Below, piece by piece: positions 1 to 9,010 of a stretch of DNA of 64,000 nt. The translations under genes and the position numbers were made by a program. The notes below the pieces were generated by a model. It saw only the letters and a list, made by a program, of their open reading frames with translations, searched no databases and was not told the DNA's origin. Within the stretch, counting starts at the first letter, position 1. Each line of letters starts with the position of its first letter. The stretch is from positions 1 to 64,000 of the forward strand of contig CAMLFH010000008.1 of NCBI GenBank assembly GCA_946479285.1. The letters run 5' to 3'. Source of the stretch: an uncultured Flavobacteriales bacterium (GTDB lineage: Bacteria > Bacteroidota > Bacteroidia > Flavobacteriales > Crocinitomicaceae).

Positions 1-499
1 TTGATTTTGCACGATTAGCACTTTCTGCGCTTCTTGTCCCGAGTAAAATAATTGCAGATTCGTTAATATTAGCTGTTTCTTTAATAAATCGTGTGGTCGG
101 ATTAATTTTCAACCGTTCCGTACACCATCTATAAAATTTATTCGGAGCAGGATAGCCTAAACCGATTAATCTCACCCAAAAGCTGTCTTCTAGAAGTGGT
201 GTGGTTTCAACAACTTGAATTGGAATGCTTTGAGAAACTGCTGCCTCTTCAATTTTTCTAAGAGTTGTAGAAATGAATTTTACAATTCTTGGATTTTCCA
301 CCATTGTATCATTACAAACTACATAAATTTTTCGGGTTAAAAGTATGGGGTCAATTTTCGATAAAGCCTTCCAAGCTAGTTGCAAAAGCATTGTGCTGTC
401 TTTTCCTCCGCTAAATCCAATGATCCAGGGGCGGTCTGATTCGTCCGTTAAATATTGATCAATTAGTTCGTTTTCGAGATGTTGTAAATTAAGGGACAT
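1..499 (-). CDS. dndC: DndC-like sulfurtransferase, N-terminal part (gene runs off the left edge)
   Basis: The first 166 codons are visible, read leftwards from an ATG at 499. The protein carries a PP-loop ATP-pyrophosphatase motif SGGKDST (about residues 30-36), then a segment with the pattern YVVCNDTMVENP, then PLLEDSFWVRLIGLGYPAP and RWCTERLKI, and near the edge LLGTRSAES. This order is characteristic of DndC, the PAPS-reductase-family protein that supplies sulfur in DNA phosphorothioation (Dnd) systems. DndC proteins are about 500 residues, so roughly two thirds lie outside the window. No dndB-like gene lies upstream on the same strand, so dndC appears to be the first gene of its transcript. 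Other PAPS-reductase-like proteins are the alternative, but the WCTERLKI block argues for DndC. Confidence 0.88.
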   Translation of the reverse strand, partial: MSLNLQHLENELIDQYLTDESDRPWIIGFSGGKDSTMLLQLAWKALSKIDPILLTRKIYVVCNDTMVENPRIVKFISTTLRKIEEAAVSQSIPIQVVETTPLLEDSFWVRLIGLGYPAPNKFYRWCTERLKINPTTRFIKETANINESAIILLGTRSAESANRAKS

Positions 500-711
500 T
501 ATCTTAGTTCTCCTTGTTTAATTAATGAACAACGAATTTAGGAAAAAGCATCGAGTTAATATATGGCAAGGCTTAGACTCCAGATTAAGTTTTCAAATAG
601 TATTAACAAATCCTTTCTCAATTTGTTTGGTTGATATTTTTTAAAGGATTTATCTGCGAATCTAATCAAAGACTTTTTAGTTCATCCTTTTTGCCTTCAT
701 TTTCAGTATTT

Positions 712-743
712 ACCACATTTGTCTAGCATTTAAAATGTGGTTT
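712..743. terminator. hairpin between dndC and the TonB-like gene
   Basis: Arms TACCACATTT and AAAATGTGGT flank an 11-12-base loop. It lies just past the stop of the leftward gene that ends at 751. It may terminate that gene, but the T-run follows the hairpin on the plus strand, so its direction is uncertain. Confidence 0.4.
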
Positions 744-750
744 TCCACAT

Positions 751-1467
751 CTAATTCATCCGAAAACTCACCGGCAGCACATAATAAGTGGGTACTTTCT
801 TGCCGTCACAGGTTGCGGGCGTCATGCCGGAAAGGCAAGCTGCTGCACGCAGGGCTTCTTCTTCCAGGATCGCGAAGTTACTGTTAATGAGTTCGAGGTT
901 GCAGATTTTTCCGTTTTCGTCGATGATGAATTTGACCTTTATTTTCCCTTCTATTCCCAATTCCTGTGCTTCTTCGGGGTATTTCATGTTTTTGATCAGG
1001 CAGGAATAAACTTCTTTGAACGTGGCTGTGTCCTGCGTTCCCGAAATGAAGTTCGGACAGAAAGCGTTGGCAAGAACTTCGTTTTTATTGCCCGGAAGTT
1101 TTTGTAATCCCTGCTTGATTTGTTCGACTTCTTCCGGATCGCGTGGGGCAAGAAAATAGAACTCAATGGTGGGGTTGTCGGGAATCAGCCTGACTTGTTT
1201 AAAAGCGGATTTGAAATCGAGGTTGTTGGAGCGGATGTCGAGTTCAAGGAATGTCTGGTCGGTTGGATATTCGATTTTTCCGGTGCTGTCGGTGGTCAGT
1301 TTTGTGAGTATGCGGCCTCCGGGAGCAGAAATTCGTACTTCTAAACCGGTCATCGGTTTACGATTCGTTTCACCCAGGATGGTAGCAACGAGCTTGTTTT
1401 TCTGAGCCAGCGCCTTATTAGTGATGCTGATGGAAAGAAGCAGGAGAATAAGAAGCGGTGTTTTCAT
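751..1467 (-). CDS. secreted TonB C-terminal domain protein
   Basis: A 238-residue protein with a signal peptide (about residues 1-21, ending LAQ). The N-terminal half (25-110) looks like a CarboxypepD_reg-type beta-sandwich. The C-terminal part (about 160-238) matches a TonB C-terminal domain: YPEEAQELGIEGKIKVKFII, then a conserved ENG, and a final PVSFRMN strand. Because it starts with a cleavable signal rather than a membrane anchor, it is probably a periplasmic protein that uses the TonB fold and not a classical ExbBD-coupled TonB. A TACTTTTG promoter box lies about 31 nt upstream of the ATG. The gene stands alone. Confidence 0.75.
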   Translation of the reverse strand: MKTPLLILLLLSISITNKALAQKNKLVATILGETNRKPMTGLEVRISAPGGRILTKLTTDSTGKIEYPTDQTFLELDIRSNNLDFKSAFKQVRLIPDNPTIEFYFLAPRDPEEVEQIKQGLQKLPGNKNEVLANAFCPNFISGTQDTATFKEVYSCLIKNMKYPEEAQELGIEGKIKVKFIIDENGKICNLELINSNFAILEEEALRAAACLSGMTPATCDGKKVPTYYVLPVSFRMN

Positions 1468-1498
1468 GGATTGATTGTCGGAATTGCGTTATTCGGAA

Positions 1499-1506
1499 CA
1501 AAAGTA
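1499..1506 (-). promoter_or_regulatory. -7 box TACTTTTG for the TonB-like gene
   Basis: Matches the Bacteroidota -7 consensus TAnnTTTG on the minus strand, 31 nt before the ATG at 1467. No clear -33 TTG was identified. Confidence 0.45.
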
Positions 1507-1521
1507 GTTTTTTTACTTTTT

Positions 1522-1590
1522 ACCGCAAAGAACGCGAAGACGCAAAGTTTTTAATCATTTCCTTTGCGCTCTCTTACTCTTTGCGGTTAA
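1522..1590. repeat. imperfect inverted repeat rich in CGCAAAG/CTTTGCG
   Basis: The sequence reads TACCGCAAAGAACGCGAAGA and then, about 50 bases on, a CTCTTTGCGGTTA arm, forming an imperfect inverted repeat in the gap between divergent genes. It looks like a dispersed intergenic palindrome; no other copy was found in this window. Confidence 0.4.
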
Positions 1591-1695
1591 TAAAGATTCT
1601 TCGAGGCACGATTTTTGTTAGTTTCCCGTTTTTTTTCGCGGGCCCAATAAACCTTTTGCCCCGAAAACAATCAAATACAGAAACAAACCCATTTT

Positions 1696-4563
1696 ATGCA
1701 GATTCGCGTCATACTTTTCTTTTTCATTACACTTCTCACTACACTTACAAGCTACTCCCAAACCGAACTTTCCGGGAAGGTCTCCGATCTCAAAACTTCC
1801 GAAACACTCATGGAAGCACGCGTGACATTGCTTGCTGCTGCCGACTCTTCGGTGGTGAAAGCCGCGAATACCGACGAGAACGGGATGTATTCATTCACAG
1901 AACTTACGCCAGGAAACTATATTCTCAAAGTCACTTTGTTCGAATACGTGGACCAGTTTAAGAACATCCAATTGCCGGAAGGGAAGACCGTTTCTGATTT
2001 CCTCCTGAAGACCGATACCAAACTTGAAGAAGTAACCGTGGAGGCGAATGCAATCCGGGTGGAACAAAAAGGCGATACGACCCAGTACAATGCGGATGCT
2101 TATAAGACAAATCCCGATGCGACCGTGCAGGACCTCATCACCAAGATGCCGGGAATTACTTTGGAGAATGGAGTAGTGAAGGCGCAGGGTGAGCAGATTA
2201 CCAAAGTGATGATCGACGGGCAGGAATTTTTCGGCGATGATGCGGCGGCGGCTTTGAAGAACCTGCCTGCAGAGATCGTTTCAAAGATCCAGGCCTATGA
2301 CCAGGCGAGCGATCAGGCCAAGTTTACCGGAATTTCGGACGGGAACGAGGCGAAGGCTTTGAATATTGTGACGAAATCGGGTAAGAGCAACGGCCAGTTC
2401 GGGAAGATCTACGCGGGTTACGGAACTCCGAACGATTTGTACATAGCAGGTGCGAACGTGAACTTCTTCAAGGGAACGCGCCGGTTTTCCGTTGTCGGTA
2501 TGTCGAATAACGTGAACCAGCAGAACTTTTCTACGGATGATATTTTAGGCGTGACAGGTTCTACTTCCGGCTCACAAAGCATGGGTGGTCCCGGCGGACG
2601 CGGTGGAAGAGGCGGTTTTGGCGGAAGCGATAATGAGAATTACCTCGTATCGCAGCAAAACGGGATCAGTACTTCGCACGGATTGGGACTGAACTTTTCC
2701 GATAAGTGGGGAAAGAACAAGACTACGAAAGTGACCGGGAGTTATTTCTTCAACCAGTCGAATACGAAGAACGACCAGCAAACGAGCAGAACGTATGTGT
2801 TGTCCACGACTTCCGGGCAGGTATATGACGAAGACTTTTTATCTACAATGAAGAACGCCAATCACCGCCTGAACTTCAAATTCGATATTGCGCTCGATTC
2901 GATGAACTCTTTGGTGATCAACCCGAAAGTGAGTTACCAGGGAAATGACCGCGAGCAGTCCACGATCGGAACAACAGCTGATGGAAGTAATGTGCTGATC
3001 AACAGTATCAATAACCGCACGCTGAATGACACGAAGGGATTGAATGCCAGTACGAGCGTATTGTGGCGCCACCGATTTGCAAAACTACGCCGCACCTTTT
3101 CGGCAAATATTACGGGAACTTATACGGTGAAAGAAGGAAACAACGGCCAGCTTTCTTCTTCGCACTATTACGATGAAGGCGGGCAGGATTCTTTGGCGGA
3201 AATCGATCAGCATACAGATAATAACACCAACGGCTATGGCGTGAACGGGCGTTTTTCATTTACAGAGCCTTTGAGCAAAACGTGGTCGAGCGAATTTTAC
3301 TACGCACCGGCTTATTCGGTGAGCAATGCAGACAAGCGCACCTCTAATTTTGATACGATCACGAACTCGTACTATTTCCTGGATACCACGCTTTCCAATG
3401 TGTTCGACAATCAAACCATTGTGAACGAAGGCGGGACGAACTTCCGCTTCCAGAAGAACAAGGTGAGTTTCCAGCTTGGGTTGAGTTACCAGAATTCACT
3501 GTTGATGAATACCCAGGAATTCCCCACAGATCGCGACGTAAACTTGTCTTTCAACTCCATCTTGCCGAATGTGCGCTTCAAGTACGATTTTTCGAAAGCG
3601 ACTTCTCTGATGCTGAACTACCGGGCAGGAACAAGAAACCCAACAATCGACCAGCTGCAGAACGTGATCGATAACTCCAATCCACTGTCTTTGTCTTCGG
3701 GGAACCCGGATTTGAAGCAGCAGTACAATCACCGCGTATTCGGGCGTTTCAACAATACGAATATCAAAAAAGCCACGAACTTCAATGTGTTCTTCGGGGG
3801 TGAAATGAACCAGAATTACATTTCGAATGCAACGATCATCGCAACCAATGATACGGTGGTGAATGGGAATGTCGTCCTGCTTCGCGGCGCACAGTTCCGT
3901 CAGCCGGTGAACCTGGCGGGAAGCTACAATGCGCGTACAACGATTTCCTACGGTTTTTCATTAACGAAGCTGAAACTGAATTTCAATTTCTATGCGGGAG
4001 CTGCCTACACCGTTGCACCGGGATTGATCAACAATGTGGTCAACAAAGCAAAGACTTCCAACGCGAACGGTGGTCTGACGATTTCAAGCAATATCAGCGA
4101 AAACCTGGATTTCACACTCGGCTACACACTGAATTACAACAACGTGGTGAATACCCGTCAGAATGTGTCATCCAACGAATACTTCCTGCACAACATCAAT
4201 GCCCGTTTCAACTGGATTATCAGGGAACGTTTGGTGATCAACAGTACTTACTCCGTGAATGCATACGCAGGATTGGGCTCAGGCTTCAACCAAACTATCA
4301 TGTTGTGGAACGGCGGGATCGGCTACAAACTCTTAAAGCAGAAACAGCTGGAACTGCGCGTTTCCGTATTCGACATCCTGAACAACAACAACAGCATTAC
4401 GCGAAACGTGACGGAATCTTACATCGAAGACGTGAAGTCGAACGTGTTGAACCGCTATTTTATGATGACGCTGACTTACAACCTGCGTAATTTCGGTACG
4501 AAAGCTCCGGAAACTAGAGAAGCCAAGCCGGAAGAACGCGGTCCGTTTGGCCCGCCGCAATAA
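1696..4563 (+). CDS. outer membrane beta-barrel protein with CarboxypepD_reg domain (TonB-receptor-like)
   Basis: A 955-residue protein with a signal peptide ending at about residue 21 (SYSQ). A CarboxypepD_reg-like domain spans about 23-105, followed by a plug-like region with the segment VTVEANAIRVEQKGDTTQYN. The rest is long alternating beta-strands typical of the Bacteroidota outer-membrane barrel family (OMP_b-brl_3). A glycine-rich insert (GGPGGRGGRGGFGG) lies near residues 298-311 and the tail ends GPFGPPQ, both unusual for barrels. No SusD-like partner is adjacent, so polysaccharide uptake is not supported. A role in transport or as a surface protein is inferred from family membership only. 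Confidence 0.8.
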   Translation: MQIRVILFFFITLLTTLTSYSQTELSGKVSDLKTSETLMEARVTLLAAADSSVVKAANTDENGMYSFTELTPGNYILKVTLFEYVDQFKNIQLPEGKTVSDFLLKTDTKLEEVTVEANAIRVEQKGDTTQYNADAYKTNPDATVQDLITKMPGITLENGVVKAQGEQITKVMIDGQEFFGDDAAAALKNLPAEIVSKIQAYDQASDQAKFTGISDGNEAKALNIVTKSGKSNGQFGKIYAGYGTPNDLYIAGANVNFFKGTRRFSVVGMSNNVNQQNFSTDDILGVTGSTSGSQSMGGPGGRGGRGGFGGSDNENYLVSQQNGISTSHGLGLNFSDKWGKNKTTKVTGSYFFNQSNTKNDQQTSRTYVLSTTSGQVYDEDFLSTMKNANHRLNFKFDIALDSMNSLVINPKVSYQGNDREQSTIGTTADGSNVLINSINNRTLNDTKGLNASTSVLWRHRFAKLRRTFSANITGTYTVKEGNNGQLSSSHYYDEGGQDSLAEIDQHTDNNTNGYGVNGRFSFTEPLSKTWSSEFYYAPAYSVSNADKRTSNFDTITNSYYFLDTTLSNVFDNQTIVNEGGTNFRFQKNKVSFQLGLSYQNSLLMNTQEFPTDRDVNLSFNSILPNVRFKYDFSKATSLMLNYRAGTRNPTIDQLQNVIDNSNPLSLSSGNPDLKQQYNHRVFGRFNNTNIKKATNFNVFFGGEMNQNYISNATIIATNDTVVNGNVVLLRGAQFRQPVNLAGSYNARTTISYGFSLTKLKLNFNFYAGAAYTVAPGLINNVVNKAKTSNANGGLTISSNISENLDFTLGYTLNYNNVVNTRQNVSSNEYFLHNINARFNWIIRERLVINSTYSVNAYAGLGSGFNQTIMLWNGGIGYKLLKQKQLELRVSVFDILNNNNSITRNVTESYIEDVKSNVLNRYFMMTLTYNLRNFGTKAPETREAKPEERGPFGPPQ

Positions 4564-4638
4564 AAGGCCTACCGCAGAGGATTTTGTTGGATTTGGCATT
4601 GGGTTACAGATGTGTGTAGTTGATAGCGGTTTAGATTT

Positions 4639-4790
4639 CCTCCCCCTTTATCCCCCTCCCAAGGGGGAGATTTTGAAATCCCTCTTAGTTAGAGATTGAA
4701 ATTCAAAAACTAATTAATTTTAGTTACACAAAACGCTTCAATCGAAGGGCAATCCAGTTCCCCCTTTGGAGGGGGATAAAAGGGGGAGGA
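4639..4790. mobile_element. MITE-like repeat, copy 1 (152 bp, ~30-bp terminal inverted repeats)
   Basis: The left end begins CCTCCCCCTTTATCCCC and ends AAGGGGGA. The right end is its near-perfect inverse, from TCCCCCTTTGGAGGGGGA to AGGGGGAGG. Each end can also fold on itself. The interior is A/T-rich (contains AAATCCCTCTTAGTTAG). It is clearly homologous along its length to the copy at 14630-14782. No coding capacity was found. Confidence 0.75.
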
Positions 4791-4820
4791 CCACGTTGAT
4801 CGTTTTAAATACTGGGATAA

Positions 4821-5540
4821 TCATTCCATCATCTTGCTCCAAACAATCTCCACCACCAAAACGAGCGAATATTCTTCCGCTTTTGCTTTCATCCAGGGTG
4901 TGTTTTGGGCCTCGATAAAATAGTCCGTAATCATAGATCCCGGATTGAAGAAGTCAAATCTTATGGTGGAATAGGGAAGCTTCTTATCGATAAGTTGAAT
5001 ACTTTTTTCATTCACTCCGACTTCTTTGCAAAAGGAGGTTTTGATTGCTGCAATCCGTTGCTTGTCTTTTTTACTCAACTTCCCGGAATGGTATATATTC
5101 AGAGAAAATGTAGAGTCCAATGATGATTCATCGCGAAAATAATGTAGAACTCCTGCATCATATTTTACCACAGAATCCAGGTTGTAATTCATATTCAGGA
5201 AGAACCTGGGAGTTGGTTCGTAGATTCTGCGTGATTGATAGAGTGAAATGGTGTTTAATTTTCGGAATTGCTCTGGGGTATACTGATTGATGTATTCATG
5301 GATGGCCGGCCCGTTAACAGTTAAGGTCACAAGGCTGTCGAACGAATAATTTCCTATGTTGATTTGTGCATTTTTGGTAGTTACTTCAATAGCTTTTTTT
5401 CGGTCGAATTGAAGCCGAACGTGAATTTCGGTTCCTTCTTCAAAACCTTGTGTATGGTTTACAAAAAACAGTTCCTGCGCAAAGGAATGCGAACAAATCG
5501 ACACGAGACGGGCAATTAGTATAAGTTTGATAAAAGGCAT
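4821..5540 (-). CDS. secreted protein of unknown function
   Basis: A 239-residue protein with a signal-peptide-like N-terminus (about 1-22, ending HSFAQ). I do not recognise the family. A segment around 155-180 (dense in K/R, then FCKEVGVNEKSIQLIDKK) resembles the way OmpA-type or periplasmic domains alternate helix and strand, but no peptidoglycan-binding motif is visible. It stands alone between the MITE-like repeat and the fumC region, and is probably periplasmic or surface-exposed. Confidence 0.55.
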   Translation of the reverse strand: MPFIKLILIARLVSICSHSFAQELFFVNHTQGFEEGTEIHVRLQFDRKKAIEVTTKNAQINIGNYSFDSLVTLTVNGPAIHEYINQYTPEQFRKLNTISLYQSRRIYEPTPRFFLNMNYNLDSVVKYDAGVLHYFRDESSLDSTFSLNIYHSGKLSKKDKQRIAAIKTSFCKEVGVNEKSIQLIDKKLPYSTIRFDFFNPGSMITDYFIEAQNTPWMKAKAEEYSLVLVVEIVWSKMME

Positions 5541-5756
5541 TCGTTAAATTTTATCCGAGTAACATCAATTATTTAGCTTAAAAATAGTGCGATTTGTAAT
5601 GAATATGAATTAAAACTATGTGGCCTGCTCAAATATAGCGACTGAAAGTCTGCTATATTTATGTGCCTATGCGCCTTCGCTGTAGCTTGTGCCATCGCTA
5701 AAGCTATTGGCGACACGCGATCAGCGCAAGCGTTGTGGTTTTCAATTCGTGATTAA

Positions 5757-7145
5757 TCAAACCATGTTTTCCGGCACCACCCATTGATCAAATTCTTCCG
5801 CCGTCAAATAACCCAATTTCACGGCCATTTCTTTCAAAGTCGTTCCTTCGGCATGCGCTTTCTGTGCAATCTCGGCAGCTTTGTAGTAACCGATCTTCGT
5901 ATTCAATGCCGTTACCAGCATCAAACTGTTGTCGACGTGTTTTTTGATGTTTGCCGTGATGGGTTCAATTCCTACGGCGCATTTGTCGTTGAAGGAAACA
6001 CAGCCGTCGCCGATCAATCTGGCAGAATGCAGGAAGTTGGCTATCATGACCGGTTTGAAGACGTTGAGTTCGAAATGTCCGTTTGAACCTCCGATTCCGA
6101 TTGCTACGTCGTTCCCCATGACTTGCGCGGCGATCATTGTCAAAGCTTCGCACTGCGTTGGGTTTACTTTTCCGGGCATAATGGAAGATCCCGGTTCGTT
6201 GTCCGGGATATGGATTTCACCGATCCCGCTTCTTGGTCCGGATGAAAGCATGCGCACATCGTTGGCGATCTTCATCAAACTTACGGCTACGGTTTTCAAT
6301 GCTCCGTGTGCTTCAACAATAGCATCGTGTGCTGCCAGTGCTTCGAATTTGTTTTCTGCGGTAATGAAGGGTAAACCTGTTAAATCCGCAATGTGTTTTG
6401 CTACATTCTCGGAATATCCCGGAGGCGTGTTGATTCCCGTTCCGACAGCTGTTCCGCCTAAAGCGAGTTCACTCAAATGTGCCAAAGTATTTTTAATGGC
6501 TTTCAATCCGTGGTTGAGCTGGCTCACATACCCGCTGATCTCCTGTCCGAGTGTTAAAGGTGTGGCGTCCATGAAATGTGTACGGCCGATCTTCACTACT
6601 TTCATGAAGTCTTTGCTTTTTTGGGCCAAAGTATCGCGCAGTTTTTCGATTCCGGGAATCGTTTTCTCGATCAGGATTTGATAAGCTGCAATGTGCATCG
6701 CAGTAGGGAAGGTGTCGTTCGAAGACTGCGATTTATTCACGTCATCATTCGGATGCAGGACTTTTTCTTTGTCGGTTAAAGCTCCGCCGTTGATAACATG
6801 TGCGCGGTAAGCAATCACTTCGTTGACGTTCATATTGCTTTGCGTTCCGCTGCCTGTTTGCCAGATTACCAGGGGGAATTGATCGGCCAGTTTTCCCGCC
6901 AGGATCTCGTCTGCCACCTGCCCGATGAGGTCGGATTTCTCTTTGGAAAGTACTCCGGCATCTAAGTTTGTTAAAGCGGCAGCTTTTTTCAGGTAGGCAA
7001 ATGCACGAATAATCTCTTTGGGCATTTTGTTGATGTCTTCAGCGATTTTGAAATTTTCGATGCTGCGTTCTGTTTGAGCTCCCCAGTATGCTTGCGCGGG
7101 CACTTTTACTTCGCCCATTGTGTCTTTTTCGATGCGGTATTCCAT
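5757..7145 (-). CDS. fumC: class II fumarate hydratase
   Basis: A 462-residue enzyme that interconverts fumarate and malate in the TCA cycle in the cytoplasm. Family landmarks are present: [10 protein letters not shown] (98-106), [10 protein letters not shown] with the conserved His190, and the fumarase/aspartase signature [10 protein letters not shown] (319-328). The length is normal for FumC. I place the start at the ATG at 7145 ([11 protein letters not shown]), because the upstream in-frame extension of 37 codons matches no family sequence. It is a single-gene unit; no other TCA-cycle gene is nearby. Confidence 0.96.
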   Translation of the reverse strand: MEYRIEKDTMGEVKVPAQAYWGAQTERSIENFKIAEDINKMPKEIIRAFAYLKKAAALTNLDAGVLSKEKSDLIGQVADEILAGKLADQFPLVIWQTGSGTQSNMNVNEVIAYRAHVINGGALTDKEKVLHPNDDVNKSQSSNDTFPTAMHIAAYQILIEKTIPGIEKLRDTLAQKSKDFMKVVKIGRTHFMDATPLTLGQEISGYVSQLNHGLKAIKNTLAHLSELALGGTAVGTGINTPPGYSENVAKHIADLTGLPFITAENKFEALAAHDAIVEAHGALKTVAVSLMKIANDVRMLSSGPRSGIGEIHIPDNEPGSSIMPGKVNPTQCEALTMIAAQVMGNDVAIGIGGSNGHFELNVFKPVMIANFLHSARLIGDGCVSFNDKCAVGIEPITANIKKHVDNSLMLVTALNTKIGYYKAAEIAQKAHAEGTTLKEMAVKLGYLTAEEFDQWVVPENMV

Positions 7146-7274
7146 GGTGTTTTGTTCTATGATAAATGTAAAATTACCGAGTTTTAAGTTACGGAATAAT
7201 CGCTTGTTTGAGTCATTTTTAGGGGAAATTACCTTAGTCGAATGACGATTGCTCAAATTCCTTCCTGGATTTAA

Positions 7275-7324
7275 ATAAGAGGGATTTCAAAAACTCCCCC
7301 TTTGGAGGGGGATAAAGGGGGAGG
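7275..7324. repeat. partial MITE-type end, left flank of the DUF559 gene
   Basis: 7295-7324 is a copy of the repeat end (TCCCCCTTTGGAGGGGGA ... AGGGGGAGG). Outside it, 7275-7294 retains interior sequence shared with the full copies (the AAGAGGGATTTCAAAA segment). Only one end is present, in inverted orientation to the copy at 7765-7794. Confidence 0.7.
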
Positions 7325-7338
7325 ATAAGTTTTCGTTC

Positions 7339-7719
7339 TTACGAAGCTCCGTCCTGCTCCTTCAAACAATGAATCGCATGCTGAATCTGAGTAATAACCT
7401 CTCCCAAATTATTTATGACATTCCCTTCAGAAAAACGCAGAAATGTGTACCCAAGGTTTTCTAATTTATCTTGTCTCATACGGTCATAATTCTCCTTATG
7501 ATAATGTGAATTTCCATCAATTTCAATGATTAAACCAATGTCCTGTGCAAAAAAGTCTACTATAAAACATAAAATTGGTCGTTGCCTTTTGAATTTAACG
7601 CCTTGCTGATTTCTTGAAAGCGCATACTTCCAAAGATATTTTTCAGCCCTTGAAACAGTTTCGGTGCGAAGTTCCCTGGAAAATTCTTTAAGCTCTTTAT
7701 TGTAGTGATTATTAAGCAT
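7339..7719 (-). CDS. DUF559-type PD-(D/E)XK endonuclease-like protein
   Basis: A 126-residue protein of the DUF559 family, related to very-short-patch-repair-like nucleases. Visible motifs: an N-terminal helix with RAEKYLWKYAL (about 24-34), a basic strand GVKFKRQRPI (40-49), then VDFF with Asp55 and the EID core (Glu66, Asp68) expected of a PD-(D/E)XK fold, followed by RMRQDKLENLGYTFLRF. The gene lies between two inverted copies of the CCTCCCCC repeat end (7295-7324 and 7765-7794), with the repeats 14 and 45 bp from the ORF. Nuclease activity is inferred from the fold. The link to the repeats is an observation and not a known function. Confidence 0.85.
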   Translation of the reverse strand: MLNNHYNKELKEFSRELRTETVSRAEKYLWKYALSRNQQGVKFKRQRPILCFIVDFFAQDIGLIIEIDGNSHYHKENYDRMRQDKLENLGYTFLRFSEGNVINNLGEVITQIQHAIHCLKEQDGAS

Positions 7720-7764
7720 ACTATTAAGGTAACTAATTCGCTCCTAATTTCCAATCTTCGTTTT

Positions 7765-7794
7765 CCTCCCCCTTTATCCCCCTCCCAAGGGGGA
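7765..7794. repeat. MITE-type end, right flank of the DUF559 gene
   Basis: Begins CCTCCCCCTTTATCCCC and ends AAGGGGGA, the same as the left end of the full copy at 4639. It is inverted relative to 7295-7324, so the two GGAGG/CCTCC edges face the gene. Confidence 0.72.
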
Positions 7795-7942
7795 ATTGTA
7801 AGAGAACTTCTAAAGAACGATTTTCTTAAAAATCCCTAACGCTTTCTTACAAATAATTAAAGTTTTTATATTTAATCCTACTCGTATTTACACTTCACCA
7901 GGAAGAAACTCTTTCATTTGGTATTAACTGCTATTTAAATAT

Positions 7943-8875
7943 ATGCACCCACGAGTAATTTGTTTATTGGTCCTATTGATTTCTTTTCGGAGTTTCTCTC
8001 AAAAGGCCGATTCGCTTTACAGTTACAAATCTTTTCATTTGACGTGGGAGAACGATGTTTTTACTGCCACTGACCAATATTATTCCCAGGGGATTTTCTT
8101 GCAATACGAACACCATAACCTGGATGTGGAATGGCTCAATCGGTTTTTCATTCCGCTTCCGAATCTTGAACGAACCTTGAAAACCGGGGTTGAACAACGC
8201 GGATACACACCTTCTACGATTCTTTCGGATACTTTTCTGAAGGGCGACCGGCCTTATGCAGCAACCATCGCATACGGAACCCGGTTCTTTTCAAGAAGTC
8301 TCAGCAGGAATTATGCATTGAACTGGGGTATTTACCTGGGATTTATCGGGAAGCCCGCTTTTGGGGAATATACACAGAAAACGATCCATAAGTGGATCAA
8401 TAGTCCGAAACCATATGGCTGGCAATTCCAGTTGAAGACGGGATTCATCGCGAATGCGGAATTCGGTTACACGAAATTATTCTTTACCCGCAGCAGGTGG
8501 GTGCGCATGGAATTGGGAGATGAGATCACAATCGGGAATTTGACGAATGAAATGCGGGTTCACGCCGGACTGAAACTAGGATACATCGGGAACCGCAGGC
8601 AGTTCTATTTGTATTATACTCCTGAACTAAGAATTGTCGCATACGACGGAACGCTTCAGGGAGCGTTGTTTGTAAAGCCCAGTCAGGCAGCAATTCCGGC
8701 CAGTTCCATAGATCGCCTGGTTTCTGAACAGCAGATCGGGATTTACCTCAGGTATAAACCTTTTTATGCAACGGCACATTTCCATTACCAGTCGCGACTG
8801 TTCAAAAATGCCGGAAACCACATGTGGGGCGGGATTGCGGTTGGTTATATGTTGTGGGATAATTACAAGCGATGA
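7943..8875 (+). CDS. LpxR-family lipid A 3'-O-deacylase-like outer membrane protein (paralogue 1)
   Basis: A 310-residue protein with a signal peptide (1-19). Features of the LpxR family are visible: WENDVF with Asn37-Asp38, TDQYYSQGI (43-51), GDRPYAA (101-107), and Gln145 four residues before His149 in TQKTIHKW. These correspond to the Asn, Asp, Gln and His active-site positions described for Salmonella LpxR. The predicted product is a 12-stranded outer-membrane barrel that removes a 3'-linked acyloxyacyl group from lipid A. It is closely similar along its length to the protein at 9541-10452. Substrate specificity cannot be read from the sequence. Confidence 0.85.
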   Translation: MHPRVICLLVLLISFRSFSQKADSLYSYKSFHLTWENDVFTATDQYYSQGIFLQYEHHNLDVEWLNRFFIPLPNLERTLKTGVEQRGYTPSTILSDTFLKGDRPYAATIAYGTRFFSRSLSRNYALNWGIYLGFIGKPAFGEYTQKTIHKWINSPKPYGWQFQLKTGFIANAEFGYTKLFFTRSRWVRMELGDEITIGNLTNEMRVHAGLKLGYIGNRRQFYLYYTPELRIVAYDGTLQGALFVKPSQAAIPASSIDRLVSEQQIGIYLRYKPFYATAHFHYQSRLFKNAGNHMWGGIAVGYMLWDNYKR

Positions 8876-8910
8876 TGACTTCTAAAGACGTGATGCCCAT
8901 GTTAATTTTG

Positions 8911-8927
8911 CCACAGATGCACGGATT
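8911..8927. repeat. left arm of inverted repeat around the GxxExxY gene
   Basis: CCACAGATGCACGGATT pairs as an inverted repeat with ATCTGTGAATCTGTGG at 9473-9488 (about 14 of 16 positions). Confidence 0.6.
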
Positions 8928-8935
8928 TGAAGCGA

Positions 8936-8985
8936 GCCTAATACTTACGCTGAAGCTTCAGCATAGGCGCACCGGTCTCGCTATT
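8936..8985. repeat. intergenic palindrome with GCTGAAGCTTCAGC core
   Basis: A perfect 14-base palindrome GCTGAAGCTTCAGC lies inside outer arms GCGAG and CTCGC. Related wording (GCATAGGCGC next to GCTnnAGC) recurs near 5665-5710 and 37659-37703, so it belongs to a dispersed family of short palindromes. Confidence 0.4.
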
Positions 8986-9010
8986 TGTTTATATCAATGT
9001 TGACAAGACT

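Noticed and set aside
1696..4563. SusC/SusD polysaccharide utilisation locus
   Set aside because: No SusD-like lipoprotein or glycoside hydrolase is adjacent to any of the barrel proteins.
5929..6681. 250-codon open frame on the plus strand
   Set aside because: It lies wholly antisense to the well-supported fumC gene and its translation has no recognisable domain or signal; it is a by-product of fumC codon use.
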